Below, piece by piece: positions 14,264 through 22,646 of a stretch of 33,282 bases of DNA (positions within the stretch are counted from its first letter, which is position 1; every line of letters starts with the position of its first letter). The notes under the pieces were generated by a model, which searched no databases, was not told the origin of the DNA, and saw only the letters and a program-made list of their open reading frames with translations. Source of the stretch: Pararcticibacter amylolyticus (GTDB lineage: Bacteria; Bacteroidota; Bacteroidia; Sphingobacteriales; Sphingobacteriaceae); the NCBI RefSeq assembly GCF_003130405.1, contig NZ_QEAS01000005.1, positions 1 to 33,282 on the forward strand, in the 5' to 3' direction. The translations under genes were made by a program, and so were the position numbers.

Positions 14264-16216
14264 TTAAATTTGTTTAGTTTGTGCTTCTTCTTTTAAGAAG
14301 TTGCTCAACTTGCTTTGTTTTCGGATGATGTCCAAAAATACTTTATTTCTTGCCTCCGCGTCAATAATTAGTGTCTTGGCGCTGACAACATAAATCGAAA
14401 TTCCTATTTTATCATAAAAGCGATGGTATATCGGAGATTCCTGTGAATAAAGAGGAGTATAACCGTCTCCGATCAAGCGTTCAGCTAGTTTTGAATCAAT
14501 ATCGGTTATCAGAAACCCATATATTTCTTCTATTTTTTCCCTGGTTTTGAAAGCTTTAACATAGTCTATCAATTGCTGTACACCTTGAAACTTTTTTCGA
14601 TCTGATTTGCTGGAAAAATCGAATGGCTTTAATTCAACCAGCACTGATTTTAGGTTTGCAGACTTATTAGGGTCCTGAGAAAAAAATAAGGATAGATCGG
14701 GCCGATCATTAGGGTTGTCGATATTTTCAATATCATCCTCGCCTAGGCTATTTAACACTTCGGTTATCTTTTTATCACTTGCCGCATAACTATATGTAGT
14801 AAATCTATCATCCAGTAGCCATAAATTATTCTTACCAATAGAGTAGTAATTGTCATCTGTCTGTTTTTCCATAAAAAGATTATGGATTATGGCCTCCACC
14901 TTTTCTTTTTTATCGACAAGTGTTTTTAATCGTTGTAAAACCAGCACTCTGTCATTGATGTACGATACCAACTCGTTCTGAGCTAGTTGTATCGCTTCCT
15001 GTAATTCCTGATTAGTATATTCACTTTTTCCGCCATTAGAAAGTACCTTTTCTTTAGCTGTATCAAATCGCTTTTTTGCTTTTTCAACGATATGCTTTTT
15101 GTCGAGAAACCCGGCCATATTTATATCGTCATCTTCAATATAATTCATTAGATATGGTCGCTCATTCTGAATGTCGTGTAATTTCTCTTTGTTTATCTGC
15201 TGGGCTGAAGGAATATCTTTTTTGATTATTTCAGCAATTCTACCTTTCAGTGCCGTGTTAACCATATCCCACGAAATAGATGAGAATAAATCCGTCCTAA
15301 CGGGCCATATATCAAAATCATTTCGTTCGTTGTTTACATGAGTGTTCAGATAGTCGGATTCAAGTAGAAAGAACCCCGAATATCCCCAGGGAAGAGTAAT
15401 ATTTAAGTCCTTTTCCGTGAATTCACACACTGTACGATTATTAGCACAATAAAAAGAATGCAAATTTCCATTGGCATTGAAGATGATATAGTTTAGCAAA
15501 AAATCATATAATTGCCCTTCCCGGTTTTTAACCTGAAACTTTTGTTCCCGAAAGTTAGGTATGTCAGCATCAGTTATGGAGACACTTTTTGACGTTGTGT
15601 CGTCAACTATTTGAATATTGATTCTCAACTTTTTTTTCTTGTAGAAAAATAACGTTGGAATGAGATTAAGTAATACTCTTTCCCTAATAGTATCTAGATT
15701 TAACTCGATACGCCGATCTAAATTTTTACTTTGATTTTTATATTGAGATGTAAGATGGGTAAGCATAACCACCGTTGAATTAGTGTCGATATTGGAGGAA
15801 GCTCTTTTAGTATCCTCTGTGTCAAAATCTAGATCAAATTTGAATGAGACTTCTTCCTGACCTTCTTTTAGCTGACTTTTATAAATGGCGTACTCATACA
15901 CCTTTAAAAATACAAACCTGCCGACGCCTTTTCCTCCTAATTCCTTCTTGAACTCAGTTCTGTACTTGCAGAAAGAGCTATAATTTTCCTGATTAAAGCC
16001 ATCACCATCGTCAGTTATTGTAATGGTATCAACTTTCTTGCAAATTACCGTGTCGCTTTGAAACAGATTATCGTATGAATTTAATGCACAAATAATGTTC
16101 TGGGCGTTTGCGTGGATAGCATTGGTTATCGCTTCAAACAGTACGTCATATTGGGTTACTCGATTGCTAATATCCTCGTTTACAATACGTCTTATTTCAG
16201 CGAGCATTTTACTCAT
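14264..16216 (-). CDS. GHKL (MORC/MutL-like) ATPase fused to a PD-(D/E)XK nuclease domain
   Basis: 650 residues. The GHKL ATP site is complete: FEAITNAIHANA (N box, Glu28 and Asn32), TITDDGDGF (66-74) and GGKGVGRFVF (94-103), followed by an S5-like transducer region to ~340. Residues ~370-450 are helical, probably coiled coil. The C-terminal part (~450-620) looks like a restriction-endonuclease fold: NNLWLLDDRFTTYSYAASDK, then RPDLSLFF (Asp507) and SVLVELKPF (Glu528-Leu-Lys530), giving PD...ExK. GHKL-nuclease fusions of this type are known from bacterial restriction and phage-defence loci and relate to eukaryotic MORC proteins. It is the first gene of a three-gene - strand operon with a TIR protein and a channel-like protein. 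Confidence 0.87.
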   Translation of the reverse strand: MSKMLAEIRRIVNEDISNRVTQYDVLFEAITNAIHANAQNIICALNSYDNLFQSDTVICKKVDTITITDDGDGFNQENYSSFCKYRTEFKKELGGKGVGRFVFLKVYEYAIYKSQLKEGQEEVSFKFDLDFDTEDTKRASSNIDTNSTVVMLTHLTSQYKNQSKNLDRRIELNLDTIRERVLLNLIPTLFFYKKKKLRINIQIVDDTTSKSVSITDADIPNFREQKFQVKNREGQLYDFLLNYIIFNANGNLHSFYCANNRTVCEFTEKDLNITLPWGYSGFFLLESDYLNTHVNNERNDFDIWPVRTDLFSSISWDMVNTALKGRIAEIIKKDIPSAQQINKEKLHDIQNERPYLMNYIEDDDINMAGFLDKKHIVEKAKKRFDTAKEKVLSNGGKSEYTNQELQEAIQLAQNELVSYINDRVLVLQRLKTLVDKKEKVEAIIHNLFMEKQTDDNYYSIGKNNLWLLDDRFTTYSYAASDKKITEVLNSLGEDDIENIDNPNDRPDLSLFFSQDPNKSANLKSVLVELKPFDFSSKSDRKKFQGVQQLIDYVKAFKTREKIEEIYGFLITDIDSKLAERLIGDGYTPLYSQESPIYHRFYDKIGISIYVVSAKTLIIDAEARNKVFLDIIRKQSKLSNFLKEEAQTKQI

Positions 16217-16256
16217 GGGATCAGCATTAAACGTTTAACAATGTTGGAAATCTTAC

Positions 16257-16287
16257 CAAAGATGGTCATTATAGAGCGTTCGAACAA
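16257..16287 (-). promoter_or_regulatory. Candidate promoter of the GHKL-nuclease operon
   Basis: On the - strand TTGT (plus 16284-16287) is followed after 19 bases by CATCTTTG (plus 16257-16264), one mismatch from the Bacteroidota TAnnTTTG -7 element. It lies about 40 bases before the ATG at 16216. Confidence 0.35.
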
Positions 16288-16348
16288 GCGCTAAAAATAA
16301 TAGTATTTTTTCTAGAGTGTCAAACATTTATTTAGAAGACACCTGCGT

Positions 16349-16480
16349 GTGGAAATATTTGACTGGGCAAACTATCGCAGAACCAAGGAGCTGTTAAGCT
16401 GCATGTGGTGCTTGAGTATGACGGGCAGTTGCCCGTCTTCGCCCTGCTTACCGACGGCAAGACAGCAGAAATCTAAATGG
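16349..16480 (+). mobile_element. Remnant of an IS4-like transposase
   Basis: A short frame reads VEIFDWANYRRTK. It then continues, after a one-base loss near 16387, as GAVKLHVVLEYDGQLPVFAL and LTDGKTAEI before a TAA at 16474-16476. 'FDWA-FR-TKGA-KLH-LLD-DG-LP-FA--TDGK-HEI' is a signature of IS4-group transposases around the first and second catalytic regions. Only about 45 codons are recognisable and no terminal inverted repeats were found. It lies between the GHKL operon and the HNH gene; nothing else is seen in 16288-16348 or 16481-16602. Confidence 0.7.
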
Positions 16481-16602
16481 CCCCTCAGGTACAATTTATC
16501 AATAGGTAGAGTTGATTTTTTTCAGTATAAGAACCTTGCTTTTGAGCTATCCTGGGTGCGTTTTTGCCTTCTATATTATTCTGGACCGCTACGCCTTTAA
16601 AA

Positions 16603-17640
16603 CTACCCCATCATTTCAAACCCATTATTCAGCGCAATTGTCGCCATAGGTTGCAGTTGCTCGAAAACGCGATTGCTTTCAAATAACGAAAGATCCGGAA
16701 CAATTGTCAAATAATCCTCAAGAAGTTTATGATGGGGCGCTTTTTGTTGAACGATCTCGACGGCCTATTTTTGCAGCTTGAAAAAGGGTTCAAAATATCG
16801 GTCCAAGGGGGGCAGTTTATCGCTTTTCGAACTATTAAAAGACTTGTTTGCGGGAATTAGGTTCCACATAAGGTCATGCGAAACAAATGCATAAGGTAGA
16901 AAGTGCTCTACTGAATAGTTCCCGATAAATAATGGTTTATTAGTATATATGCAATCCACACTACCCAGCTCAATAATTACCAGGTCCCAGAATTTACGTT
17001 GGGTAGTAAGAGCCTTGCGGACAGGTAGTTTGATTAGCTTATTAGGAAGGTCAGGAACATTAGGATTTCTGTTCTGTAAGTACACTGCCAGATTCCAATA
17101 ACAAAAGTTTTTAAGAATGCGACTGTGATAGGTGAGATAACCTATCCAAGCCGGGTTGAGCTCAATATATTCCAGGTACAAAGCATACATACAATCGTTT
17201 TCAAAACATTGAGAAGATTGATAAACTACTTGTTTATCCCCAGTCCGGAACCAAGGACTCAAAAAGCGGTGGGGTACCTCACCATTGAAATAGGATAATT
17301 CGCTCAGCGTGCTTTTATTGGTCGTTTGAGTCAGTCGTTTAAAGATCGTATCACGATCCATGTCGATTGGAAGTATCTCTATACCTTTAATGCGTTCGAT
17401 CGCTTCATGAAGTTTATCTTGTTTCCCAAATGACACTTTGAAATAATTTACCGTGTACCAAGCCTGTGCAGTCATCTCTGCAAATAAATGCCGCTTTAAG
17501 ATTGTTGTTTCGCCCTGCTCCAGGCGATTCAGAATGCCTAAGAACCAATAAAATTTATACGATGCTGAAGTGTTATTAAAACATGCAGCGAGTAAAGGTA
17601 CTGGTAAGCGTTCTTGATATGGAAGTTCCATTTGCCTCAA
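16603..17640 (-). pseudogene. HNH endonuclease-domain protein interrupted by an in-frame TAG
   Basis: The first 291 codons (17640-16768) read normally and end in a TAG at 16765-16767. The same frame then continues for 54 codons (AVEIVQQKAPHHKLLEDYLT ... TIALNNGFEMMG) to a TAG at 16603-16605, and the tail looks like real protein. The HNH part is near the end: CIYTNKPLFIGNYSVEHFLP (His in VEHF), FVSHDLMWNLIPANKSFNSS, KSDKLPPLDRYFEPF. The 'D/E-H-F-x-P ... W-N-L-x-P ... N-S-S-K' pattern is shared by many DNA-cleaving HNH proteins of defence or restriction type. The catalytic motif precedes the stop, so a shortened product might still work; a nonsense mutation or a sequence error are the other options. 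No partner gene is apparent. Confidence 0.75.
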
Positions 17641-17992
17641 TAAAACATTATATAGGAAAGCTAGTAAAAATATGAAGATGTTTTTATGATATATTATCTT
17701 TATGTAAGATCGGTAACCTTAAGGTGTTCTAGCCGTGTAACCTTCCCAAATTTGGAATAGGTTGTAAATATACGATAGGAAATTTTGCTTAAAACTGCCG
17801 ATTTTCTTGTTTTAAGTCACAGCATGAGAAGCTGTTTTTTTTATTTCCAGATTGACGTTACCAAAGCCGCCCCAATTCCTTATATGGCTGTTTCATTGCC
17901 CCTTTATTTTTTTTCACTTTTCCCCTTTCAAAAGCCTCCCCAATTGGTACATTGAAGAATCATCCGGTAAAATCTTCAGATGATGCCTTTCT
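17641..17992. other. Intergenic stretch without recognisable gene
   Basis: AT-rich. It holds a short hairpin followed by a T-run (CAGC-ATGAGAA-GCTG-TTTTTTTT near 17821-17843), a weak terminator-like signal on the + strand. I see no reading frame of interest. Confidence 0.4.
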
Positions 17993-18175
17993 TTGTTTGG
18001 AAATATTGTTAACAAAAAGCATGAACGAGCAAAAAAGGATTCTTACATCATCAATTTATGGGAAGCCGACAAGCAACAGTATGTAAAGGAATCAACCTTT
18101 TCAGCATACAAGTGGCTGAATATTGGCAATTCGATCTCCAATTTCCCAGGAGTTTGGTTAACTCTCGTTTTCGAT
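17993..18175 (+). pseudogene. Possible remnant of a tyrosine-recombinase N-terminal domain
   Basis: A 74-codon frame begins with a non-ATG start (17993) and includes KKDSYIINLWEADKQQYVKE, then STFSAYKWLN. 'W-x-x-x-K-x-x-V-K-x-S-T-F/Y-x-x-Y' is common in the SAM-like N-terminal domain of phage-type integrases. No catalytic domain follows, and its end runs into the gene on the opposite strand. The similarity is short, so this is a tentative call. Confidence 0.3.
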
Positions 18176-18877
18176 TTACTTTATCAAGTCCAAATCTTCT
18201 TTAGAAATTGGAACTAATTTAGGAAAACCTTCTATGTTTTTAGGGCCTTCAATATGGATAACATTTCCGATAGCAACAATCCGTGAAAATATCTCCAGAA
18301 AAAGGCCCGCACCCCTTCTTCCTTGATCAACATCTTTCTCAAACACTACCTTTCCTGATGATTTTAGAACTAGCTTTGCTCTCATTACATCACTTCCAAA
18401 AATAATTAAAATGGCAGCTTGGAATGTCATCCCGAACAAAAGCAAATCAGCAGTTACCACTTCACTATTGGTACAATAATCAAGTGATTTTCCTTTTTCA
18501 TAAGCATAATCAACCGCCTCAAGTAAGCTCTTGTTTTTCATGTGCTTACCGCAATATTTCAGATATTCGCATGCCTTTTCCCAAATAAATGCGGTTCTTG
18601 CTTTAAAAGGAATGGGTAGGAAATTTTCATAATCTATGACACCATAATATAGCAAATGCCCTCTAAAGAAATAAGGCTCCTCTTTTATTAATTTAGGATG
18701 TTGATCAAATACCGACTGGGCATAAAAATGAAGGTTGGCAAACTCTATACGTTTACCTTCATATTTTTCTTTCAGCAGATTCAGTAATAAAAAACTTAAT
18801 CCATAAAATTCTAAATGTAACTCCTGATCGCGATCCTCATGTTGCATAAACCAGAATGATAATGTATTAATTGTCAT
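18176..18877 (-). CDS. Hypothetical protein, family not recognised
   Basis: 233 residues with no signal peptide and no clear membrane helix. Visible features are an aromatic N-terminus (MTINTLSFWFMQHEDRDQEL), the stretch FFRGHLLYYGVIDYENFLPI, a central helical region (ARTAFIWEKACEYLKYCGKH), and a C-terminal strand-rich part (GRRGAGLFLEIFSRIVAIGN, FPKLVPISKEDLDL). The coding quality is good and the frame is intact. The nearest gene is the MACPF lipoprotein, separated by a terminator, so no operon partner is seen. I assign no function. Confidence 0.65.
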   Translation of the reverse strand: MTINTLSFWFMQHEDRDQELHLEFYGLSFLLLNLLKEKYEGKRIEFANLHFYAQSVFDQHPKLIKEEPYFFRGHLLYYGVIDYENFLPIPFKARTAFIWEKACEYLKYCGKHMKNKSLLEAVDYAYEKGKSLDYCTNSEVVTADLLLFGMTFQAAILIIFGSDVMRAKLVLKSSGKVVFEKDVDQGRRGAGLFLEIFSRIVAIGNVIHIEGPKNIEGFPKLVPISKEDLDLIK

Positions 18878-18995
18878 ATTATTGAGGCCTTAAATGGTTA
18901 CTTGTAAGAAAATCTGCAGGAAATGGCTCCTTCATTGAGCAAACCCCATACTAGGTTGATTCATATTACAAACTACATAAATATACACTATTTAA

Positions 18996-19042
18996 TTATA
19001 TCCTGCCGCAATAAGCGGATGCTTTGTGGCGGCAGGATATAA
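18996..19042 (-). terminator. Strong stem-loop terminator after the MACPF gene
   Basis: The arms 18996-19009 and 19029-19042 are perfectly complementary over 14 bases (TTATATCCTGCCGC), with a 19-base loop. The A/T-rich outer pairs follow the GC-rich core, and the + strand left flank (TATTTAATTA) gives the - strand a T/A-rich run. It would end the MACPF transcript coming from 19102. Confidence 0.65.
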
Positions 19043-19101
19043 AGCAATTAATCTCTAAACGCTAGATAATTAGGCAAAAGCGATTGGATGAATTTGAATG
19101 A

Positions 19102-20607
19102 TTAAAATGTCAGTGCGGGCTCTATTATAAATTTTTCATAATCACCAGCACCTCCTCCGCCTTGACAATTGACTTTTCCTCCACCGGAGGATAACGGCTT
19201 TGTAACACCATATGCGTCCATCCTTAGTAATACGCCAGGGAAAGTAGCAGATCTTATTGAGTAATTACCATCAGACTCCCGGTTAATATTAAATCTCTCA
19301 TAGCCTCCTGCACTATCTTGGAGGTTCACGACTCCGCCGCCGTTTCCTAGTGGCCCGGTCACACCCGTTCCATCCATCCTTAAAAATAGACCGGGATATG
19401 CGCCTGATTCGATACTGTAAGTTCCATCCTCCAATTTTGCAATTTTTACACTTTCAAAAGGCCCAGCGCCGTATTGGCAATTTACTTTTCCAGAACCTGA
19501 AACAAAAGGAGAGAAAGAAGAACCGTCTAATCGCATATATACATTATAGAATGCACTGGATTTAATCGTTCGGGTCCGGTATATTAGATGAACCTGATTC
19601 GCTTCTAGATATCCTGATATGTAATTTTGAACTTCAGCTTTTTTTGCAGGGTCTTCGATAAAGTCCCAAAGTGGTAACATTCCGTTAGGGCCGAAGTTAA
19701 TTAGTGTCATATTACGGTCTGAACAGCTTGCTTCCCAATCGGAGTAATTAATAGTTGGAGGAACATCAGTTCCTTTAGCTAAGAAAATGTTTCCTTCCAC
19801 TTTTAAATTATTTTCCCCTCCTCTGGAGGTATAATTTATAGTCTGATTATAGTTCTCACTATTTTCTGATTGCGTATAATGTGCAGATCCTTCTATATGA
19901 AATGCGGACCATATATTAACATCAAGGCCAATAGATCCGGCCTTAAATCTGTCCGATTTGGTCGTTTCTGTTTGATATAATATGTCTAGTTTTGCGCCCA
20001 GAACTATATTTGTGAGCACATGTGTTCCGTACCGTTTTACCAATTCGGCAGCTGAGACGGTTTTTAAATCCTCCTTGAAGCTTTCAGATAGGTAATTTTT
20101 AAGGATGTCCATTGTGGGAGTCGTAAAGAAGACTCTCTTGCGTGCGAGCATTCTCGAATAATGGGCATAAACGTATTTCTCGGAATAGGAAGATGTATCT
20201 TTGAAAGCAGCCTTAATTGTTTGCTTAAAGCCCAAGAAACCCTTTCCACCTATGCCTCCGAAGGTCGTTGTGACATTTGCAGTTAAGCCTTTTGTAAGAT
20301 CATATGCATTAGAGCCTACGGTAAACTTGCCATCTGTATAGTGAGTTTTATCCGAATCTACTCTAGTCGGATGATCTGCCATCAAGGCGAGTATATTAAC
20401 TACCTGGGCTTTTGTATAGAGGGAATGTGCATATTCTCCGGTGACATCGTATCCATATCCTAATGCGTCAAACCTGTTATCCCCTGCTGACGATATAGAG
20501 GCATTTTTTTGTTTTGTTCGATCGTTTGTCTGTTCTTTTAAGCTTAGTTCCTGTTTTCTACAAGCTCCCAATCCGAGGACCAGGAAAATGATTAAAGTTT
20601 TTTTCAT
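19102..20607 (-). CDS. MACPF-domain lipoprotein with C-terminal beta-trefoil-like domain
   Basis: 501 residues. A lipoprotein signal is clear (MKKTLIIFLVLGLGACRK, Cys16). Residues ~45-345 form a membrane-attack-complex/perforin domain; the signature KRYGTHVLTN (191-200) matches Y/F-G-T-H, and two helical stretches (SYSEKYVYAHYSRML, MDILKNYLSESFKEDL) precede it. Residues ~350-501 hold three similar blocks: VYMRLDGSSFSPFVSGSGKV, GLFLRMDGTGVTGPLGNGGG and GVLLRMDAYGVTKPLSSGGG. Each is followed by 'VN-Q' and 'E-F-I', as in a beta-trefoil used for binding glycans. Bacteroidota MACPF lipoproteins include secreted antibacterial toxins that kill related strains. No immunity or secretion gene is evident next to it. 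Confidence 0.9.
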   Translation of the reverse strand: MKKTLIIFLVLGLGACRKQELSLKEQTNDRTKQKNASISSAGDNRFDALGYGYDVTGEYAHSLYTKAQVVNILALMADHPTRVDSDKTHYTDGKFTVGSNAYDLTKGLTANVTTTFGGIGGKGFLGFKQTIKAAFKDTSSYSEKYVYAHYSRMLARKRVFFTTPTMDILKNYLSESFKEDLKTVSAAELVKRYGTHVLTNIVLGAKLDILYQTETTKSDRFKAGSIGLDVNIWSAFHIEGSAHYTQSENSENYNQTINYTSRGGENNLKVEGNIFLAKGTDVPPTINYSDWEASCSDRNMTLINFGPNGMLPLWDFIEDPAKKAEVQNYISGYLEANQVHLIYRTRTIKSSAFYNVYMRLDGSSFSPFVSGSGKVNCQYGAGPFESVKIAKLEDGTYSIESGAYPGLFLRMDGTGVTGPLGNGGGVVNLQDSAGGYERFNINRESDGNYSIRSATFPGVLLRMDAYGVTKPLSSGGGKVNCQGGGGAGDYEKFIIEPALTF

Positions 20608-21148
20608 TTGATAATAGTTCTTAAAATATTGCTTTGCCTAATTTGCTCGGGAAATAAGGAGTTAGATTGTCATTAGTGCTTCAGATTGTTGTGAAGTTAA
20701 TTGTGATTACGTGCATTTGTTTAGTACCCCTTATGTGGAAATCGCGGCAAGTTAATAAAAAAGTCATACGTGCCAGAATAATTTCAGATATGGTGGTTAT
20801 TCACTTCAGATTTAGAAAAGGTATTTGAACTCGAATTTTACGCAATCTTGGTTAGTTTGCGATAATGAAGTAACATAGGGGCTCTGCTGGAACATCTCTA
20901 TGCTTCATAAGGTAACTTTTGTAAAAAAAATGAAATATATAATGTGGTTAGCTGGATTTAGTCGTCATTGTGTCGGTAGTCAAGATGAGAGGTGTCTTCG
21001 GGAGTTATAAGCCACTAGGCACTACAAAAGCAGAAAGAGGAAATGATAAACCAATAGGACGAGAAAGTTTACATCGAGAATCCTATGATGCAGCCTTTGT
21101 TTCCGAAACTTCTCGAGGTTACGCTTTTACTCTAGACTTTAAAGCGAC
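20608..21148. other. Intergenic stretch without recognisable gene
   Basis: 541 AT-rich bases between the MACPF gene start and the end of the XRE regulator gene, both on the - strand. It should contain the MACPF promoter, but no good TAnnTTTG match was found. A 72-codon + strand frame at 20970-21188 has no recognisable features and overlaps the regulator gene, so it is not called. Confidence 0.45.
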
Positions 21149-21709
21149 TCATAATTGCTCATTGCTAATCTTTAGTTTATATAAGTAAACTGACCCATTG
21201 TTGAACCTATCATCCCTTTCAAGGATCCCTTTCATGTAGAGTCGACGTAGTTCTCTTGATAACTCCTGGCTGTTCAAGTCCCGTTGATATTTTTCCTTGC
21301 TAAAATTTCTCAAGTCTCCTACGCTATGATATTCTAAAACAAACTCATCTGAAAGAAGTACATTGCGAAGAAAGCTTGCCACGCTATATTCAGTTCTTTT
21401 GCTAAGGAAAAATTTAGGATTGTTTTTATTGTCCTTGTGAAATTGCTCTACAGGAAGGATTTTGAGAGGTCGTATCTTGATTGGCTTACTTGAATATAGC
21501 TGTGCCATTTCTATGTCGAAAAAGTTAGCTATTTTTTTAGCAAGCCTGGTTGAAATATTGGCAGCTCCTCTTTCTATCATTAGAGTATAACTAATGGAGA
21601 TGGATAGCGCAAATGTGAGGCCTTCAATTGTTAAGTTAGCTTGAATTCTTAGCTCTTTAATATTCCTGCCGACGATAGCTGAAAGATTATCATTTTTCGA
21701 TGCCTCCAT
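21149..21709 (-). CDS. XRE-like helix-turn-helix protein
   Basis: 186 residues. Residues ~11-72 form a Cro/CI-type HTH: VGRNIKELRIQANLTIEGLT, then FALSISISYTLMIERGAANI and LAKKIANFFDIEMAQLY. The second helix is atypical (SISISYTLMIERG), but the overall spacing and 'IERG...' follow the XRE pattern. A basic linker (KPIKIRPLKILPVEQFHKDN) leads to a C-terminal part with SREL, RRLYMKGILERDDRFNNGSV that resembles a winged helix. It is likely a DNA-binding regulator. Its target is unknown; it lies upstream of the MACPF gene on the same strand, 541 bases away. Confidence 0.75.
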   Translation of the reverse strand: MEASKNDNLSAIVGRNIKELRIQANLTIEGLTFALSISISYTLMIERGAANISTRLAKKIANFFDIEMAQLYSSKPIKIRPLKILPVEQFHKDNKNNPKFFLSKRTEYSVASFLRNVLLSDEFVLEYHSVGDLRNFSKEKYQRDLNSQELSRELRRLYMKGILERDDRFNNGSVYLYKLKISNEQL

Positions 21710-21920
21710 TGTACAAATGGAGCGCCTATTTTGTGTTCATTTTAAAGAATTTGTATTGCTATTTTGAAATTTGTTTCTTATTTTAGCGTTTGTAATTCAA
21801 ATTGATATGAAAAAATAAACTATAGATATCTGATTTTTACGAACATTAAATTATAAAGACATTAACGAGCGTCTCGCAACAGAAATCTGGTAAATTTCCC
21901 TCCATGCGAGTGTGAGTAAT

Positions 21921-22117
21921 GCGCTGAAGTCCTATCTTTGAAGATTTTCTATGGTAGGATCAGCGCTTGCTTATTCCTTTGTATGGTATTCGGATTTCCG
22001 ATAAAGCTGAACGTTGACCATAGACAACAAGTAGGTGGGCCCACCAGAGCCTCTGTTACAGAGATTGGCAAGCAGCTGATCCCCCTTTAAGGGGGTGAGC
22101 TCGTTATAAAAGCGAGC
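21921..22117. other. Cluster of short hairpins upstream of the SusC/D locus
   Basis: Five dyads lie close together: GCGCTGA+TCCTA/TAGGA+TCAGCGC (21921-21966, two-base bulge), the perfect palindrome GGTGGGCCCACC (22034-22045), CTCTG-TTA-CAGAG (22051-22063), CCCCC-TTTAA-GGGGG (22081-22095) and GCTCG-N9-CGAGC (22099-22117). They fall in the 584-base gap before the small ORF at 22294 and may mark a structured leader or regulatory region. I can match them to no known riboswitch. The rest of the gap (21710-21920, 22118-22293) holds no gene. Confidence 0.4.
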
Positions 22118-22293
22118 AATATGAACAATTCACTATTTGAAAAAAAACCATTTCGATATCCCTTCTTTGGATTTCTTCACTTTGTATGTTCTTGCACTTT
22201 AGTTAACATAGGCACGTCTATTTCTAGAGAGAAGCCTGCACGGATAGCTCATCAAAGCTTGTTCGCTCTAACTGGGAAGGAGGTATCCATCCA

Positions 22294-22524
22294 ATGACCC
22301 CATTCAGTGAGTTCATCCTCAACTACGACGAAACCTACAGCAGAGAGTACCTCTGGACCCTCGTCCGTTGTGCCGTGACCGGAGAGTTCGGTTCCCTGTC
22401 CCGCAAGCAGCGAAGCGAACTCATGATTTTCTACGAAAACCTCGATACCCTTTTATCCGATATTTATAAGTATACCAGCGAAGCGGAGAAATCCCGGAAG
22501 GAGGGAGGCGACAGCCATGCTTAG
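22294..22524 (+). CDS. Small acidic hypothetical protein preceding the TlpA/SusC/SusD genes
   Basis: 76 residues (MTPFSEFILNYDETYSREYL, then RCAVTGEFGSLSRKQRSELM...), helical and charged, with no signal peptide. It has a strong Shine-Dalgarno sequence, AAGGAGGT at 22277-22284, nine bases before the ATG. Such a site is rare in Bacteroidota, and it supports this start. The composition is GC-rich like the following genes. A small GGCC-ATCC-GGCC hairpin with a T-rich tail lies between it and the next gene (22597-22619), perhaps an attenuator. Family and role are unknown. Confidence 0.6.
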   Translation: MTPFSEFILNYDETYSREYLWTLVRCAVTGEFGSLSRKQRSELMIFYENLDTLLSDIYKYTSEAEKSRKEGGDSHA

Positions 22525-22646
22525 CCATATCATTACTTCCTGGGACTTATTAATCTGCCCTCCCGTATGACCCTATCCTTTTCCCTCTGACGAACCCGGC
22601 CATCCGGCCTTTCTCATTTTCTTAATCCTCTAATCATTAATCAAAA

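Noticed and set aside
20970-21188. 72-codon + strand frame
   Set aside because: It overlaps the XRE regulator gene on the other strand and has no features.
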